Positions 49,495 to 58,153 are shown, counted from the stretch's first letter. The stretch: 64,000 nt of DNA from Variovorax sp. UMC13 (GCF_014170375.1 NZ_LZZW01000029.1:129501-193500), one strand, 5' to 3'. Numbers and translations: made by a program. Notes: generated by a model from the sequence alone, not told the origin.

Positions 49495-50331
49495 ATGAAA
49501 TTCGCAAGTTATGAACTCGACGGCCGCGCCAGCTGGGGCGCGGTGGTCGGCGACACCATCGTCCCGCTGGCCACGCCGGCCCTGCCCACGCTCAAGGATG
49601 CGATCGCCGCCGATGCCCTGCCGCAGAGCGAAGCCGGCCTCGTGCTGCAGGCCGGCGTGCCGCTTGCGGCCGTGACCTGGCTGCCGGTGATTCCCGAGCC
49701 CGGCAAGATCTTCTGCATCGGCGTCAACTACGAGGAGCACCGCGTCGAGATGAAGCGCGAGCGCGTCGGCCACCCGACGGTGTTCATGCGCGTGGCCGAT
49801 TCGCAGATCGGCCACGGCCAGCCCATGCTGCGGCCGCCCGAATCGGAACAGCTCGATTACGAAGGCGAGATCGCGATCGTGATCGGCCGCGGCGGACGCC
49901 GCATCGCCGAGGCCGATGCCTGGACCCACATCGCGGGCTACGCGCCCTACAACGACGGCTCGGTCCGCGCCTGGCAGCGCCACACCACGCAGTGGACGCC
50001 GGGCAAGAATTTCAGCGGCACCGGCGGTTTCGGCCCCTGGATGGTCACGCGCGGCGAGATCGCCGACGGCGAGGTGCTGACGCTGCAGACGCGCCTCAAC
50101 GGCAAGGTCATGCAGCACGCCACCACCGACATGCTGCTGTTCGACATCCCCTCGCAGATCGCCTACATCTCGAGCTTCACCACGCTGCGGCCCGGCGACG
50201 TGATCGTCACCGGCACGCCGGGCGGCGTGGGCGCGCGCCACGAGCCGCCGATCTGGATGAAGCCCGGCGACCGCATCGAGGTCGAGGTCTCGAAGGTGGG
50301 CACGCTGGTCAACCTGGTCGCGCAGGAATAG
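49495..50331 (+). CDS. Fumarylacetoacetate hydrolase-family protein
   Basis: The 278-residue product has the FAH core: PGKIFCIGVNYEEHRVEMKR, the metal-binding ESEQLDYEGEIAIVIGRGG and VIVTGTPGGVGARHEPPIWM. The C-terminal KPGDRIEVEVSKVGTLVN is typical. Family members cleave C-C bonds of beta-diketo acids, or act as hydratases or decarboxylases on metal-chelated oxo-acids (usually Mg2+). It probably handles a late intermediate of this cluster's pathway. The SDR gene starts eight bases after its stop. Confidence 0.92.
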   Translation: MKFASYELDGRASWGAVVGDTIVPLATPALPTLKDAIAADALPQSEAGLVLQAGVPLAAVTWLPVIPEPGKIFCIGVNYEEHRVEMKRERVGHPTVFMRVADSQIGHGQPMLRPPESEQLDYEGEIAIVIGRGGRRIAEADAWTHIAGYAPYNDGSVRAWQRHTTQWTPGKNFSGTGGFGPWMVTRGEIADGEVLTLQTRLNGKVMQHATTDMLLFDIPSQIAYISSFTTLRPGDVIVTGTPGGVGARHEPPIWMKPGDRIEVEVSKVGTLVNLVAQE

Positions 50332-50339
50332 GCCGGGCG

Positions 50340-51137
50340 ATGGATCTGGGCATCCAGGGCCGCTGGGCGTTGGTCTGCGGCGGCAGCCAGGGCCTGGGGC
50401 TGGCCTGCGCGGGCGCGCTGGCGCGCGAGGGCGTGCACGTGCTGCTGGTGGCGCGCGGCGCCGAGGCCCTGGCCGCGGCGGCCGCGGCACTGGCGCAAGA
50501 CCCGCGGCTGCCGACCGACACCTGCGTCCAGACCTTCGCCGCCGACATCGGCACCGAGGCGGGCCGCGAGGCCTTGCGGGCGGTGCGCGGCGAGGTCGAC
50601 ATCCTGGTCAACAACGGCGGCGGGCCGCCGCCCGGCGACTTCCGGGCCTGGTCCCGCGACGACTGGATCGGCGCGCTCGAGGCCAACATGCTGGCGCCGA
50701 TCGCGCTGATGCGTGCCTACGTCGACGGCATGGTGGCGCGGGGCTTCGGGCGCATCGTCAACATCACCTCCAGCGCGGTCAAGGCGCCGATCGAGGTGCT
50801 GGGCCTGTCCAACGGCGCACGCAGCGGGCTCACGGGTTTCGTGGGCGGGCTGGCGCGCTCGAGCGAACTGGCGGCGGCCAACGTGACGGTCAACAACCTG
50901 CTGCCGGGCCTGTTCGACACCGCTCGCATGGCCCGGCTCGCGCACGCGGCGGCCGAGCGGTCCGGGCAGTCGGTCGCGCAGTACACGCAGGACAAGCACG
51001 CCACCATTCCCGCGCGCCGCGCCGGCCGGCCCGAGGAGTTTGGCGCCGCCTGCGCCTTCCTCTGCGGCGCGCAGGCCGGCTATCTCACGGGCCAGAACAT
51101 CCTGCTCGACGGGGGCGCCTTCCGAGGGACGCTTTGA
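50340..51137 (+). CDS. Short-chain dehydrogenase/reductase lacking the YxxxK motif
   Basis: The 265-residue product has the SDR Rossmann fold (GSQGLG at about 15-20; NNGGG at 91-95; NITSS at 141-145; C-terminal TGQNILLDGGAF). Where the catalytic Tyr and Lys belong (about 13 and 17 residues after the Ser), the sequence is S157-N-G-A-R161. It therefore belongs to a divergent FabG-like branch with altered catalysis, or acts as a binding protein. ATG 50340 is eight bases after the FAH-family gene. It is the last gene of the catabolic cluster. Confidence 0.85.
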   Translation: MDLGIQGRWALVCGGSQGLGLACAGALAREGVHVLLVARGAEALAAAAAALAQDPRLPTDTCVQTFAADIGTEAGREALRAVRGEVDILVNNGGGPPPGDFRAWSRDDWIGALEANMLAPIALMRAYVDGMVARGFGRIVNITSSAVKAPIEVLGLSNGARSGLTGFVGGLARSSELAAANVTVNNLLPGLFDTARMARLAHAAAERSGQSVAQYTQDKHATIPARRAGRPEEFGAACAFLCGAQAGYLTGQNILLDGGAFRGTL

Positions 51138-51202
51138 CGGGAAAAACGGGGCAAACCGGTGGCGTATGCTCCGCCTTCTTCTGTGTCAAGGTTGATCTCG
51201 CA

Positions 51203-51568
51203 ATGGCAAAAACATTCGTTCAAGTGCAAAGACAAATCGAGCAGCTGCAAAAGCAGGCTGATCAGCTGCGAAAGAAGGAAGCTGACGGCGTGCGCGCCCG
51301 GATCCAGGAAGCGATCAGCGTGTACGGCTTCAGCGCGGACGATTTTGATTTTTCAGGCGAACCCCGACGCGCGAAGGCGGCCAGGAAGACCGTCGGCAAG
51401 CAAGGGGCCAAGGTCGCTGCGAAGACCCGGGTGAAGGCCAAGGCGTCGCCGGCGGCCGCCAAATACAAGGACGACGAGGGCCACACCTGGGGTGGCCGCG
51501 GCCCGCGCCCCGCCTGGTTCAAGGCGGCGCTGGAAGCCGGCAAGACGCCGGAAGAACTCAGCGCCTGA
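51203..51568 (+). CDS. H-NS family histone-like protein
   Basis: The 121-residue product has an N-terminal oligomerisation coiled coil (about 1-45; QRQIEQLQKQADQLRKKEAD) and a basic linker. The C-terminal H-NS DNA-binding domain has KYKDDEGHTWGGRGPRPAWF, with the core motif in the form GGRGPRP. It binds AT-rich DNA and silences transferred genes. The ATG at 51203 gives MAKTFVQ, while the frame start at 51134 overlaps the SDR gene and is unlikely. It is a monocistronic gene. Confidence 0.92.
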   Translation: MAKTFVQVQRQIEQLQKQADQLRKKEADGVRARIQEAISVYGFSADDFDFSGEPRRAKAARKTVGKQGAKVAAKTRVKAKASPAAAKYKDDEGHTWGGRGPRPAWFKAALEAGKTPEELSA

Positions 51569-51642
51569 ACGTCGGGGCGGGCTGGGCTCCGGTCGGGCAG
51601 TTGGCCTGCACGGGGTGAGCGCTCGCGCTGCTACATTGCCGC

Positions 51643-52131
51643 ATGGTTTACGCCGATCCCGACCCCGATCCTGATGACGCCGCCGTCGATGCCTTGATGG
51701 CCGTGGCAGCGAGCGATGGCGTGCGCGCATTGCTGGTCCGTCTCAACGAACGGGTCGCGCATCGTTACACCGCGATCTACCGCCTGAACGGCGAGATGCT
51801 TCGATGCGTGCACCTGATCGACAAGACCGGTGCCGTCCAGCCCGGCTTCCTGGCCGAGGTGTCGCTGCAGGACAGCTTCTGCCAGTTCGTCTTTCGCGAC
51901 GGCGTCTTCCAGACCGAGAACTCGGCCTTCGACCACCGGCTCGACGGCCATCCCTACCAGGGCGTCGTGGTGTCGTACCACGCGATTCCGGTGGTGACCG
52001 AGGGCAGCACCCTGTTCGGCACGCTGTGCCATCTCGACACCGTGCCCTGCGACCTGCCGGACCGGGAGCTCGAGATCCTGCGGGGCGTGGCGGCTGGCCT
52101 GCCGGCTTTCCTGGAGCGTCCCGCCGCGTGA
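51643..52131 (+). CDS. GAF-domain protein
   Basis: The 162-residue product is a single GAF sensor domain: RYTAIYRLNGEMLRCVHLID near the start, then VSLQDSFCQFVFRDGVFQTE and GTLCHLDTVPCDLPDRELEI. GAF domains bind small ligands, haem or cyclic nucleotides, or sense redox state. Cysteines are present in the core, but no ligand can be assigned. A single-domain response regulator follows 48 bases later on the same strand, suggesting a signalling pair. Confidence 0.82.
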   Translation: MVYADPDPDPDDAAVDALMAVAASDGVRALLVRLNERVAHRYTAIYRLNGEMLRCVHLIDKTGAVQPGFLAEVSLQDSFCQFVFRDGVFQTENSAFDHRLDGHPYQGVVVSYHAIPVVTEGSTLFGTLCHLDTVPCDLPDRELEILRGVAAGLPAFLERPAA

Positions 52132-52179
52132 GCGGTACACGCCTGAAGGCCGCGTCCTGCGCGGCGTCCCAAGCCGGCC

Positions 52180-52563
52180 ATGACACTCAAGATCTTTCTT
52201 GTCGAGGACAACCAGACCATCCGGGACAACCTCGTCCCGACGTTGGAGGATCTGGCCCACGCCGAGGTCGTGGGCATCGCCGAGGGTGAGCACGACGCCA
52301 ACACTTGGCTCGCACGCCATCCGGATGCCTGGCAACTGGCCGTGGTCGACCTGTTCCTCAAAGAGGGTTCGGGCCTGGGCGTGCTGCGCCAGCTGCAGAA
52401 CCGCGCGCCCGGTCAGCATGCGGTGGTGCTGACCAACTACCCGACCCCGAGCATCCGCCACCGCAGCCTGGCGCTCGGCGCCGATGCGGTGTTCGACAAG
52501 TCGACCGAGCTCGACGCCTTCTTCGCCTTCTGCCTGCAGCCGCAGGCGCATGCGGCGCGCTGA
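52180..52563 (+). CDS. Single-domain response regulator
   Basis: The 127-residue product is only a receiver domain: acidic pair E9-D10, phospho-acceptor D57 (LAVVDLFL), T85 (VVLTNYP) and K107 (DAVFDKS). There is no output domain, so it probably acts through protein contacts or phosphotransfer. No histidine kinase lies nearby; the upstream GAF protein is the likely partner. The ATG at 52180 lies inside a GC-rich leader with no strong ribosome-binding site. Confidence 0.9.
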   Translation: MTLKIFLVEDNQTIRDNLVPTLEDLAHAEVVGIAEGEHDANTWLARHPDAWQLAVVDLFLKEGSGLGVLRQLQNRAPGQHAVVLTNYPTPSIRHRSLALGADAVFDKSTELDAFFAFCLQPQAHAAR

Positions 52564-52570
52564 GCCGCTG

Positions 52571-53167
52571 CTAAGGCGCCGCGGGCACCGTCAGCGTCTC
52601 CCCGATCGCCAGGAAATGCCCGCCTGCGATGTAGTGCAGGCTGCGCAAGGCCGGGTCGGCCGTCTCGAAATGCCAGTGGCCGTCGCGGAACACCCGCGTG
52701 TCGGACCAGGCGGCCACCACCTCGCCGATGAACAGGTCGTAGGCCTGCTGGTTGTGCGGCTCCGCGACCAGCCGGCATTGCAGCCAGGCCGCGCAACCGT
52801 CGACGAAAGGCAGGTCGCTGCCGGGCATGCGGAACAGCTGCACGCCCGAGCGATCGAGCTTGTCGGCCTCCTCGTGCAGGCTGCGCGTGCCCAGCGTGTG
52901 GGTCAGCGTCAGCTGCGCGACGGTCGGCACCTGGATCACGAAAGTGCCGCTGCCCTCGACCAGTTCACGGGTCTTGGTCGCCTTGTCCAACACGACGGTG
53001 AGCTTGGGCGGTGCGAAGTCCAGCGCGCAGGCCCAGGCCGCGGCCATCACGTTGTCCACACCGCCGTGGCGGGCCGACACCAGCACCGTCGGGCCGTGGT
53101 TGAGCAGGCGGTAGGCTTTGTCGAGGGGGACGGGAGCGATGGGCGCGGTGGGGCTGTGGGGATTCAT
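52571..53167 (-). CDS. Flavin reductase-like domain protein
   Basis: The 198-residue product has the flavin reductase/FMN-binding split-barrel fold: PTVLVSARHGGVDNVMAAAW, FAPPKLTVVLDKATKTRELV, ETGTFVIQVPT-like and the terminal IAGGHFLAIGETL. Such proteins bind FMN and often supply reduced flavin to monooxygenases. Its stop lies seven bases beyond the convergent response-regulator stop. ATG 53167 was chosen over the longer frame because the fold starts shortly after it. A link to the monooxygenase at 42711 is possible but unproven. Confidence 0.85.
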   Translation of the reverse strand: MNPHSPTAPIAPVPLDKAYRLLNHGPTVLVSARHGGVDNVMAAAWACALDFAPPKLTVVLDKATKTRELVEGSGTFVIQVPTVAQLTLTHTLGTRSLHEEADKLDRSGVQLFRMPGSDLPFVDGCAAWLQCRLVAEPHNQQAYDLFIGEVVAAWSDTRVFRDGHWHFETADPALRSLHYIAGGHFLAIGETLTVPAAP

Positions 53168-53284
53168 GGCGGGCGTTGTCTGCGTGGTTCGTCCACGTGG
53201 ATACGAATGATGCCCGGCTTGCGTGGGCACTTGGCGTGCCGCGTTGCATGGCCCTTCGGCGCCATGCGGTCCGCAACGTTCAGT

Positions 53285-53554
53285 TCAGGCTCGCGAGAGC
53301 TGCCACAGCGCGATGCCGGCCGCGATGGCGGGCACGGCGAACACCAGCAGCAGGATCGGAGACTCCTCGCGCACGCTGTAGCCCGCCTGGGTGACGCCCA
53401 CCCACATGTTGACGGCCGCGATCAGCAGCCAGACCGGCAGGAAGGCCTTGGCACCCATCGCCATTCCCGCGGCGCTCGCGCCCCAGAGCCAGCCGAACAG
53501 GATGAACAGGCCCAGCAGCACCACGCCGCCTCCGATGACCATCAGCACATGCAT
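53285..53554 (-). CDS. Small integral membrane protein
   Basis: The 89-residue product has three likely membrane segments: HVLMVIGGGVVLLGLFILFG, LPVWLLIAAVNMWVGV and LLLVFAVPAIAAGIALW. Nothing identifies a function. ATG 53554 lies upstream of the first segment. It sits between the flavin reductase and cytochrome genes, all on the minus strand, but gaps of more than 110 bases on both sides suggest its own transcript. Confidence 0.7.
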   Translation of the reverse strand: MHVLMVIGGGVVLLGLFILFGWLWGASAAGMAMGAKAFLPVWLLIAAVNMWVGVTQAGYSVREESPILLLVFAVPAIAAGIALWQLSRA

Positions 53555-53700
53555 GTGGGAGTCCTCGTCGATCGATGAACGCTCGAGTCTACGGCGTGAC
53601 TGCGCGCTGGATCGTGCGCGCGCGATGGGGGCCGGGACCCGGCTCATCCCTGAAGTAGGGACGGCGAGCCCTGTTGGAAGGATTCGGGCCGTCCTTTGGC

Positions 53701-54969
53701 TCAGCGCCGCATCGCGTCCCGCTGCGACACCGCCGGCGCATCGTTGCCCCAACTGCCGCGCACATAGGTCAGCACGGCCGCAATGTCGTTGTCGTCGAGC
53801 ACGTGGCCGAAGGGCGGCATGCCGTAGGGCCGCGGGTTGCCGGCCGTGGCGGGCAGGAAGCCGCCGTGGCGCACCACCTGGATCAGGTTGGCGGGGGTGT
53901 CCATGTTCACCGCGCGGCTGCCGGCCAGCGGCGGGTAGGCGCCGGCCGCGCCCTGGCCTGCGTCGCCGTGGCAGTAGGCGCAGCGCTGGTCGTAAATGCG
54001 CGCGCCGCGTTCCATCGTGCCGACGTCGCGCCGCTGTGGCGCGGGTGCCGGCGCGGTGGCGTCGGGCAACTTCTGCAGATAGAGCGCCATGGCCGTGAGG
54101 TCGGCCTCGCTCAGGTGCTGGGTGCTGCGAAAGACCACGTCGGCCATCGGGCCCATCACCGAGCCGCCGGGCGCGGTGCCGTTCTTCAGCAGCGCCACCA
54201 CGTGGCGCGTCTCCCAGTCGGCCACCGAAGCCTCGCGCTTGGAGGTGAGCGAGGGCGCATACCAGTTCTCGATCGGGATCAGGCCCCCCGACAGGCCGCG
54301 TTTTTCTTCGGTGGCGCCCAGCACGTTGCGCGTGCCGTGGCAGGCGATGCAGTGGCCCAGGCCTTCGACCAGGTAGGCGCCGCGGTTCCACTCGGCCGGC
54401 TGGGCCGGGTCGGGCACGAAGGGCGCGGGCGTGAAGGAGAGCGCGCGCCACACGGCCAGCGCGGCCTGCGTGTCGTAGGGGAAGCGCAGCCGGTGCGCCG
54501 CGTTCGGCGTGGCCGAGGCCGGCACGCTGCGCAGGTAGGCGTAGAGCGCGTCGGAATCCTCGCGCGTGATGCGCGTGAAGCTCGGGTAGGGGAAGGCCGG
54601 GTAGAGCAGGCGGCCGTCCTTGGAGCGGCCGTTGTGCATCGCGCGCCAGAAGTGCGCCGGGCTCCAGTTGCCGATGCCCTGGTGGGCGTCGGGCGTGAGG
54701 TTGCTGGCGTAGACGGTGCCGAAGGGCGTCTCGATGCCCAGGCCGCCCGCGTAGGGCTGGCCGCCGCGCACCGTGTGGCAGCCGGCGCAGTTGCCGGCCA
54801 GCGCGAGGTAGCGGCCGCGGTCGACCTGCGCCGGCGTGGCCTCGAAGGTGCTGCCGGCCTCGGTGGGCAGCGCGTCTTCGCCGCGCAGGTTGAGTGCGAC
54901 CAGCGCCGCGGTGCCGAGCACCAGCAGCACGACCAGGCCGGCGAGGAGGTAGAGGAAGCGTTTCAACAT
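53701..54969 (-). CDS. Trihaem membrane-anchored cytochrome c
   Basis: The 422-residue product has an N-terminal membrane anchor (FLYLLAGLVVLLVLGTAALV) and three haem-binding CxxCH motifs: CAGCH (C61-H65), CIACH and CAYCH. The layout matches the cytochrome subunit of alcohol, gluconate and related membrane dehydrogenases, which passes electrons to ubiquinone or an oxidase. No dehydrogenase partner is adjacent; instead it follows a cytochrome c4-like gene by 10 bases and the oxidase operon. It may feed electrons to that oxidase. Confidence 0.9.
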   Translation of the reverse strand: MLKRFLYLLAGLVVLLVLGTAALVALNLRGEDALPTEAGSTFEATPAQVDRGRYLALAGNCAGCHTVRGGQPYAGGLGIETPFGTVYASNLTPDAHQGIGNWSPAHFWRAMHNGRSKDGRLLYPAFPYPSFTRITREDSDALYAYLRSVPASATPNAAHRLRFPYDTQAALAVWRALSFTPAPFVPDPAQPAEWNRGAYLVEGLGHCIACHGTRNVLGATEEKRGLSGGLIPIENWYAPSLTSKREASVADWETRHVVALLKNGTAPGGSVMGPMADVVFRSTQHLSEADLTAMALYLQKLPDATAPAPAPQRRDVGTMERGARIYDQRCAYCHGDAGQGAAGAYPPLAGSRAVNMDTPANLIQVVRHGGFLPATAGNPRPYGMPPFGHVLDDNDIAAVLTYVRGSWGNDAPAVSQRDAMRR

Positions 54970-54979
54970 GGTCGCGCCC

Positions 54980-55753
54980 TCACTTCACCGAAACCGGCAT
55001 GGCGCTGCAAGGCATGGGCAGCGGGCCGGGCAGCGCGGCCACGGCCTTGGCGCGGTCGGGCACGGGCTGCAGCGCGAGCCAGGCCGCGACGGCGTTGATG
55101 TCGGCGGTGTCCAGCTTGCGGCCGACCTGGGCCATGCAGTCGGGCGCGAGCGCGTGGCGGTCGTCGGTGAGCCAGGCGCCGAGTTGCGAGGACAGGTAGA
55201 GCCGCGGCAGGCCGACCAGCGCCGGGATGCCGGGCTGCACGCCGGTGAGCGCCGCGCCGTGGCACTGGGTGCAGGCGGGGATGCCGCGCGCCGCGTCGCC
55301 TTGCAGCGCCAGCGTCTTGCCGCGCGCCAGCGTCTCGGCCGAGGCGTCGCTGACGGGCGAGACCGCGGGGTAGGGCAGGTCGAGCCCGGCGAAGTAGGCG
55401 GCCATCTCGCGCAGGTAGTCGTCCGACAGGTGCTGCACCAGGTGGACCATGTCGGAGTTGAAGCGCCGGCCGTCGCGGAAGCTCACCAATTGATTGAACA
55501 GGTAGCCCTCGGGCTTGCCGGCCAGCCGCGGGAAGAAGGCCGCGTTGTTGCTCGCGCCTTCGCGGCCATGGCAGGCGATGCAGGCGGCCACGCGCTGCGC
55601 GATGGTGTCGGGGACGGTGCGCGGTGCCGCCGCGGGTTCGGCCGCCGGGGCCAGCGTGGGGAGGACGCAGAGTGCGAGCAGGGCCAGCAGGCGGCGGGAG
55701 GAGTGCAGCAGCTTCAAATCGGGGCGCTTGTCGTCGTGATCGTGGGCCCGCAC
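54980..55753 (-). CDS. Dihaem cytochrome c4-like protein
   Basis: The 257-residue product (GTG start) has a signal peptide (LLALLALCVLPTLAPAAEPA) and two CxxCH sites, CIACH (C58-H62) and CTQCH, each in a cytochrome c4-type half domain (PRLAGKPEGYLFNQL; IPALVGLPRLYLSSQL). Such proteins shuttle electrons in the periplasm to terminal oxidases. It starts 96 bases after lrgB and is followed within 10 bases by the trihaem cytochrome gene. Confidence 0.88.
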   Translation of the reverse strand: MRAHDHDDKRPDLKLLHSSRRLLALLALCVLPTLAPAAEPAAAPRTVPDTIAQRVAACIACHGREGASNNAAFFPRLAGKPEGYLFNQLVSFRDGRRFNSDMVHLVQHLSDDYLREMAAYFAGLDLPYPAVSPVSDASAETLARGKTLALQGDAARGIPACTQCHGAALTGVQPGIPALVGLPRLYLSSQLGAWLTDDRHALAPDCMAQVGRKLDTADINAVAAWLALQPVPDRAKAVAALPGPLPMPCSAMPVSVK

Positions 55754-55849
55754 GCACTCGGGCGCGCGCGGGGACAGGGCCGATTGTCGGCGCTGGGTTC
55801 GGGGCCGAACAGCATCAGTTGCGGTCGCTTCGACCCTAGCAGTTGGGGC

Positions 55850-56584
55850 CTACAGCCAGCCGATGCACTGGAAACACACGACCGCCAGCGGCATCAGCAG
55901 CGCGGTCGCGATGCCGTTGAGCCCCATGGCCAGCGCGGCGAAGGCGCCGGTGCCCGGGTGCTCCTGCAGCTCGCGCGCCATGCCGATCGCATGGGCCGCG
56001 AGCCCGATCGCGAAGCCGCGCGCGGCCGGGTCGTGCACGCGCAGCAGGTCGAGCAGCGGGCGCGAGACGACCGTGCCGGCGACGCCCGTGAGCGCCACCG
56101 CCACCGCGGCCAGCGCCGGCAGCCCGCCGAAGCGTTCGGCCACCGGCATCGCGATCGGCATGGTGGCCGACTTGGGCGCCAGCGACATCAGCGTCTCGCG
56201 CGTGCCGCCCAGCGCCCAGGCCACGCCCACGGCCGAAGCGATGGCCGTGAGGGTGCCGATCGCCAAGGCGATGCACAGGGGCCGCCAGATGGCCTTGAGC
56301 CGGGCCCGGTGCCCGAACAGCGGCACCGCGAGCGCCACCGTGGCCGGGCCGACCAGCAGGGTCAGCAGCTGCGTGCCCTGCGCATAGACCGGGTAGGGCG
56401 TGCCGCTGAGCCACAGCGCGCCGATCACCAGCGCGACCGCGGTGAACACAGGGAGCAGCAGAGGGTGGCCGCCGCTGCGGCGGTAGAGCCATTGCGCGAC
56501 CAGGTAGGCCGCCAGCGTCAGGCCGATCCAGGGCAGCGGCGAAGCGGCGAGCCGGGCCCAGTCCTGGGGCGAGGTGGCGCTCAT
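55850..56584 (-). CDS. LrgB/CidB-family membrane protein
   Basis: The 244-residue product has about seven membrane segments and the LrgB core. GGTRETLMSLAPKSATMPIA and ARGFAIGLAAHAIGMARELQ are characteristic. LrgAB/CidAB proteins modulate murein hydrolase activity, and in other organisms they export small acids or glycolate/pyruvate. ATG 56584 overlaps the lrgA stop by four bases. Its presence in an oxidase operon is unusual. Confidence 0.9.
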   Translation of the reverse strand: MSATSPQDWARLAASPLPWIGLTLAAYLVAQWLYRRSGGHPLLLPVFTAVALVIGALWLSGTPYPVYAQGTQLLTLLVGPATVALAVPLFGHRARLKAIWRPLCIALAIGTLTAIASAVGVAWALGGTRETLMSLAPKSATMPIAMPVAERFGGLPALAAVAVALTGVAGTVVSRPLLDLLRVHDPAARGFAIGLAAHAIGMARELQEHPGTGAFAALAMGLNGIATALLMPLAVVCFQCIGWL

Positions 56585-56934
56585 GCGTCGTCTGCCGGTC
56601 GGCGCCGCAGCAGCCATTGCAGCACCAGCGCGGTCACGGCCAGCGTGACGATCGCGCCCACCACGCAGGCCGCGAGAAAGGGCCGCCACTCGCGTGCCAC
56701 GCGCTCGAAGTGCAGCATCACGCCGGCCACCGCGGGCACGAACAGCAGCATCATGTGCTGCAGCAGCGAGCCGGCGGTGCGCTCCAGCGCGGCCGGCACG
56801 TAGCCCATCACTGCCAACGCGGCGCAGAGCAGCAGCATGCCGACCAGTGCGCCGGGCAGCGGCAGGCCGAAGCCTGCGACCAGCATCTCGCCCAGCAGCT
56901 GCAGCCCGATCAGGGTCGCGAGGGCCTGGATCAT
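56581..56934 (-). CDS. LrgA/CidA-family holin-like membrane protein
   Basis: The 117-residue product has four likely membrane segments with LIGLQLLGEMLVAGFGLPLP and VGMLLLCAALAVMGYV. The LLFVPAVAGVM motif marks LrgA/CidA. It pairs with LrgB encoded next (ATGA overlap). Its own ATG overlaps the stop of the preceding membrane-protein gene by four bases, tying it to the SCO/oxidase transcript. Confidence 0.9.
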   Translation of the reverse strand: MIQALATLIGLQLLGEMLVAGFGLPLPGALVGMLLLCAALAVMGYVPAALERTAGSLLQHMMLLFVPAVAGVMLHFERVAREWRPFLAACVVGAIVTLAVTALVLQWLLRRRPADDA

Positions 56935-57536
56935 GGCGTGGCCGCCGCGGCCGAGGCGTCGTCGTCCTGCGCGAACACGCGCGACACGAAGGCCAGCTGC
57001 GCCAGCCACGCGACCAGGCCGGCCGCGGCCCAGCACACCAGCGCGCGACCGGCCGCGGGCTGCTGATCGACCAGGTACACGGCGCACAGCTGCAGCGGCG
57101 CCTCCTGGTAGAGCAGGCCCGCGGCCAGCATCATCCAGAAGCCGTTGAGCACGAAGAAGGCCTGCAGCACCGTGCCCGCGCGCGGCCACGAGGCGGCGGC
57201 CCAGGCGCCTGCGGCCACCAGGCTCGTGACCTTGGCCAGCGCGATGCCCTCGTGCAGCACCGCCTGGTCCAGCGCGGCCGGCAGCATCCAGAAGCCGGTG
57301 GTGCACAGCGCGGCCAACAGGCCCGGCAGGCCGTGCGCGTTCCAGGCGGCGAAACCCGGCGAGCGCGCCGCGCCGCTGCACCGCGGCAGCGCGCAGCCCA
57401 GCAGGAACAGGGCCGGCAGCTCGAGCCCCATGTGCCGCGCCATCGTGTGCTCCAGCCAGGGATGGGCGGGCGCGAGCGCGGCGATCGCCAGCGCCGGGGC
57501 GCAGGCGATCAGCGTGCGACGCGTGGCGGGTGTCAT
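56931..57536 (-). CDS. Membrane protein of the oxidase operon, function unknown
   Basis: The 201-residue product has about six hydrophobic segments (LIACAPALAIAALAPAHPWL; FLLGCALPRC; LVCWAAAGLVAWLAQLAFVS). Near the first it has several histidines (HPWLEHTMARHMGLE), a pattern reminiscent of CtaG-type copper-related proteins. I cannot assign it firmly. It overlaps the SCO gene upstream and lrgA downstream by four bases each, so it is produced with them. A role in copper delivery or oxidase assembly is a guess. Confidence 0.65.
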   Translation of the reverse strand: MTPATRRTLIACAPALAIAALAPAHPWLEHTMARHMGLELPALFLLGCALPRCSGAARSPGFAAWNAHGLPGLLAALCTTGFWMLPAALDQAVLHEGIALAKVTSLVAAGAWAAASWPRAGTVLQAFFVLNGFWMMLAAGLLYQEAPLQLCAVYLVDQQPAAGRALVCWAAAGLVAWLAQLAFVSRVFAQDDDASAAAATP

Positions 57537-58153
57537 GGTGTGCGCAACTGTGCGGCCAGCGCGAGGTCGGGCCGGTCGACGTCGTAGGCCTGGGCGAGCC
57601 GGCCCCGGCCGTCGATCACGAACAGCGCCGCGTTGTGCGCGTAGCCGCCCAGGCCATCGGGCAGCACCACCACGCCGAACAGCGACAGCATGCGCGCCAG
57701 CTGGGCCGGATCGGCGACCGTGGCGAAGCGCCACAGCGCGGGGTCGGCGTCGAGCCGCCGCGCATGTGCCGCCAGCACCGCGGGCGTGTCGTTGGCGGGG
57801 TCGAAGCTCAGCGTGAGCAGGCGCATCTGCCCTGCGAGTCCGCGCGCCCGGATCTCCGACTGCAGCCAGGACTGGCCCGAGGCGCTGGTCAGGCACACGG
57901 TCTGGCAGCGCAGGTACTGCAGCGTCACGAAGGTGATCGGGGCGTTGGGGGCCGCGTAGTCGCTCAGTTGCAGGCCGCGGCCCGCGCCGTCGACCAGGGC
58001 GAGGCCGGGCAGCGCGCGCGGCGCCTGTTCGATGTCGGCGCGCCGCACGCCGTCGGAAGTCACGGCCGCGAAGCCGCGCGTCACGCCGGCGAAGGCGATG
58101 AGCGCCAGCGCCGCGACGGCCAGCGTGGCGAGCGTCGTGCGCGCGGCGCTCAT
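57533..58153 (-). CDS. SCO1/SenC-family copper chaperone
   Basis: The 206-residue product has an N-terminal membrane anchor (LATLAVAALALIAFAGVTR) and a thioredoxin fold with the copper site C-Q-T-V-C in LQYLRCQTVC and the distal His in GGYAHNAALFVID. SCO proteins insert or reduce copper in haem-copper oxidases. The 4-base overlaps with the cytochrome gene upstream and the membrane protein downstream show it belongs to this oxidase operon. Confidence 0.92.
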   Translation of the reverse strand: MSAARTTLATLAVAALALIAFAGVTRGFAAVTSDGVRRADIEQAPRALPGLALVDGAGRGLQLSDYAAPNAPITFVTLQYLRCQTVCLTSASGQSWLQSEIRARGLAGQMRLLTLSFDPANDTPAVLAAHARRLDADPALWRFATVADPAQLARMLSLFGVVVLPDGLGGYAHNAALFVIDGRGRLAQAYDVDRPDLALAAQLRTP

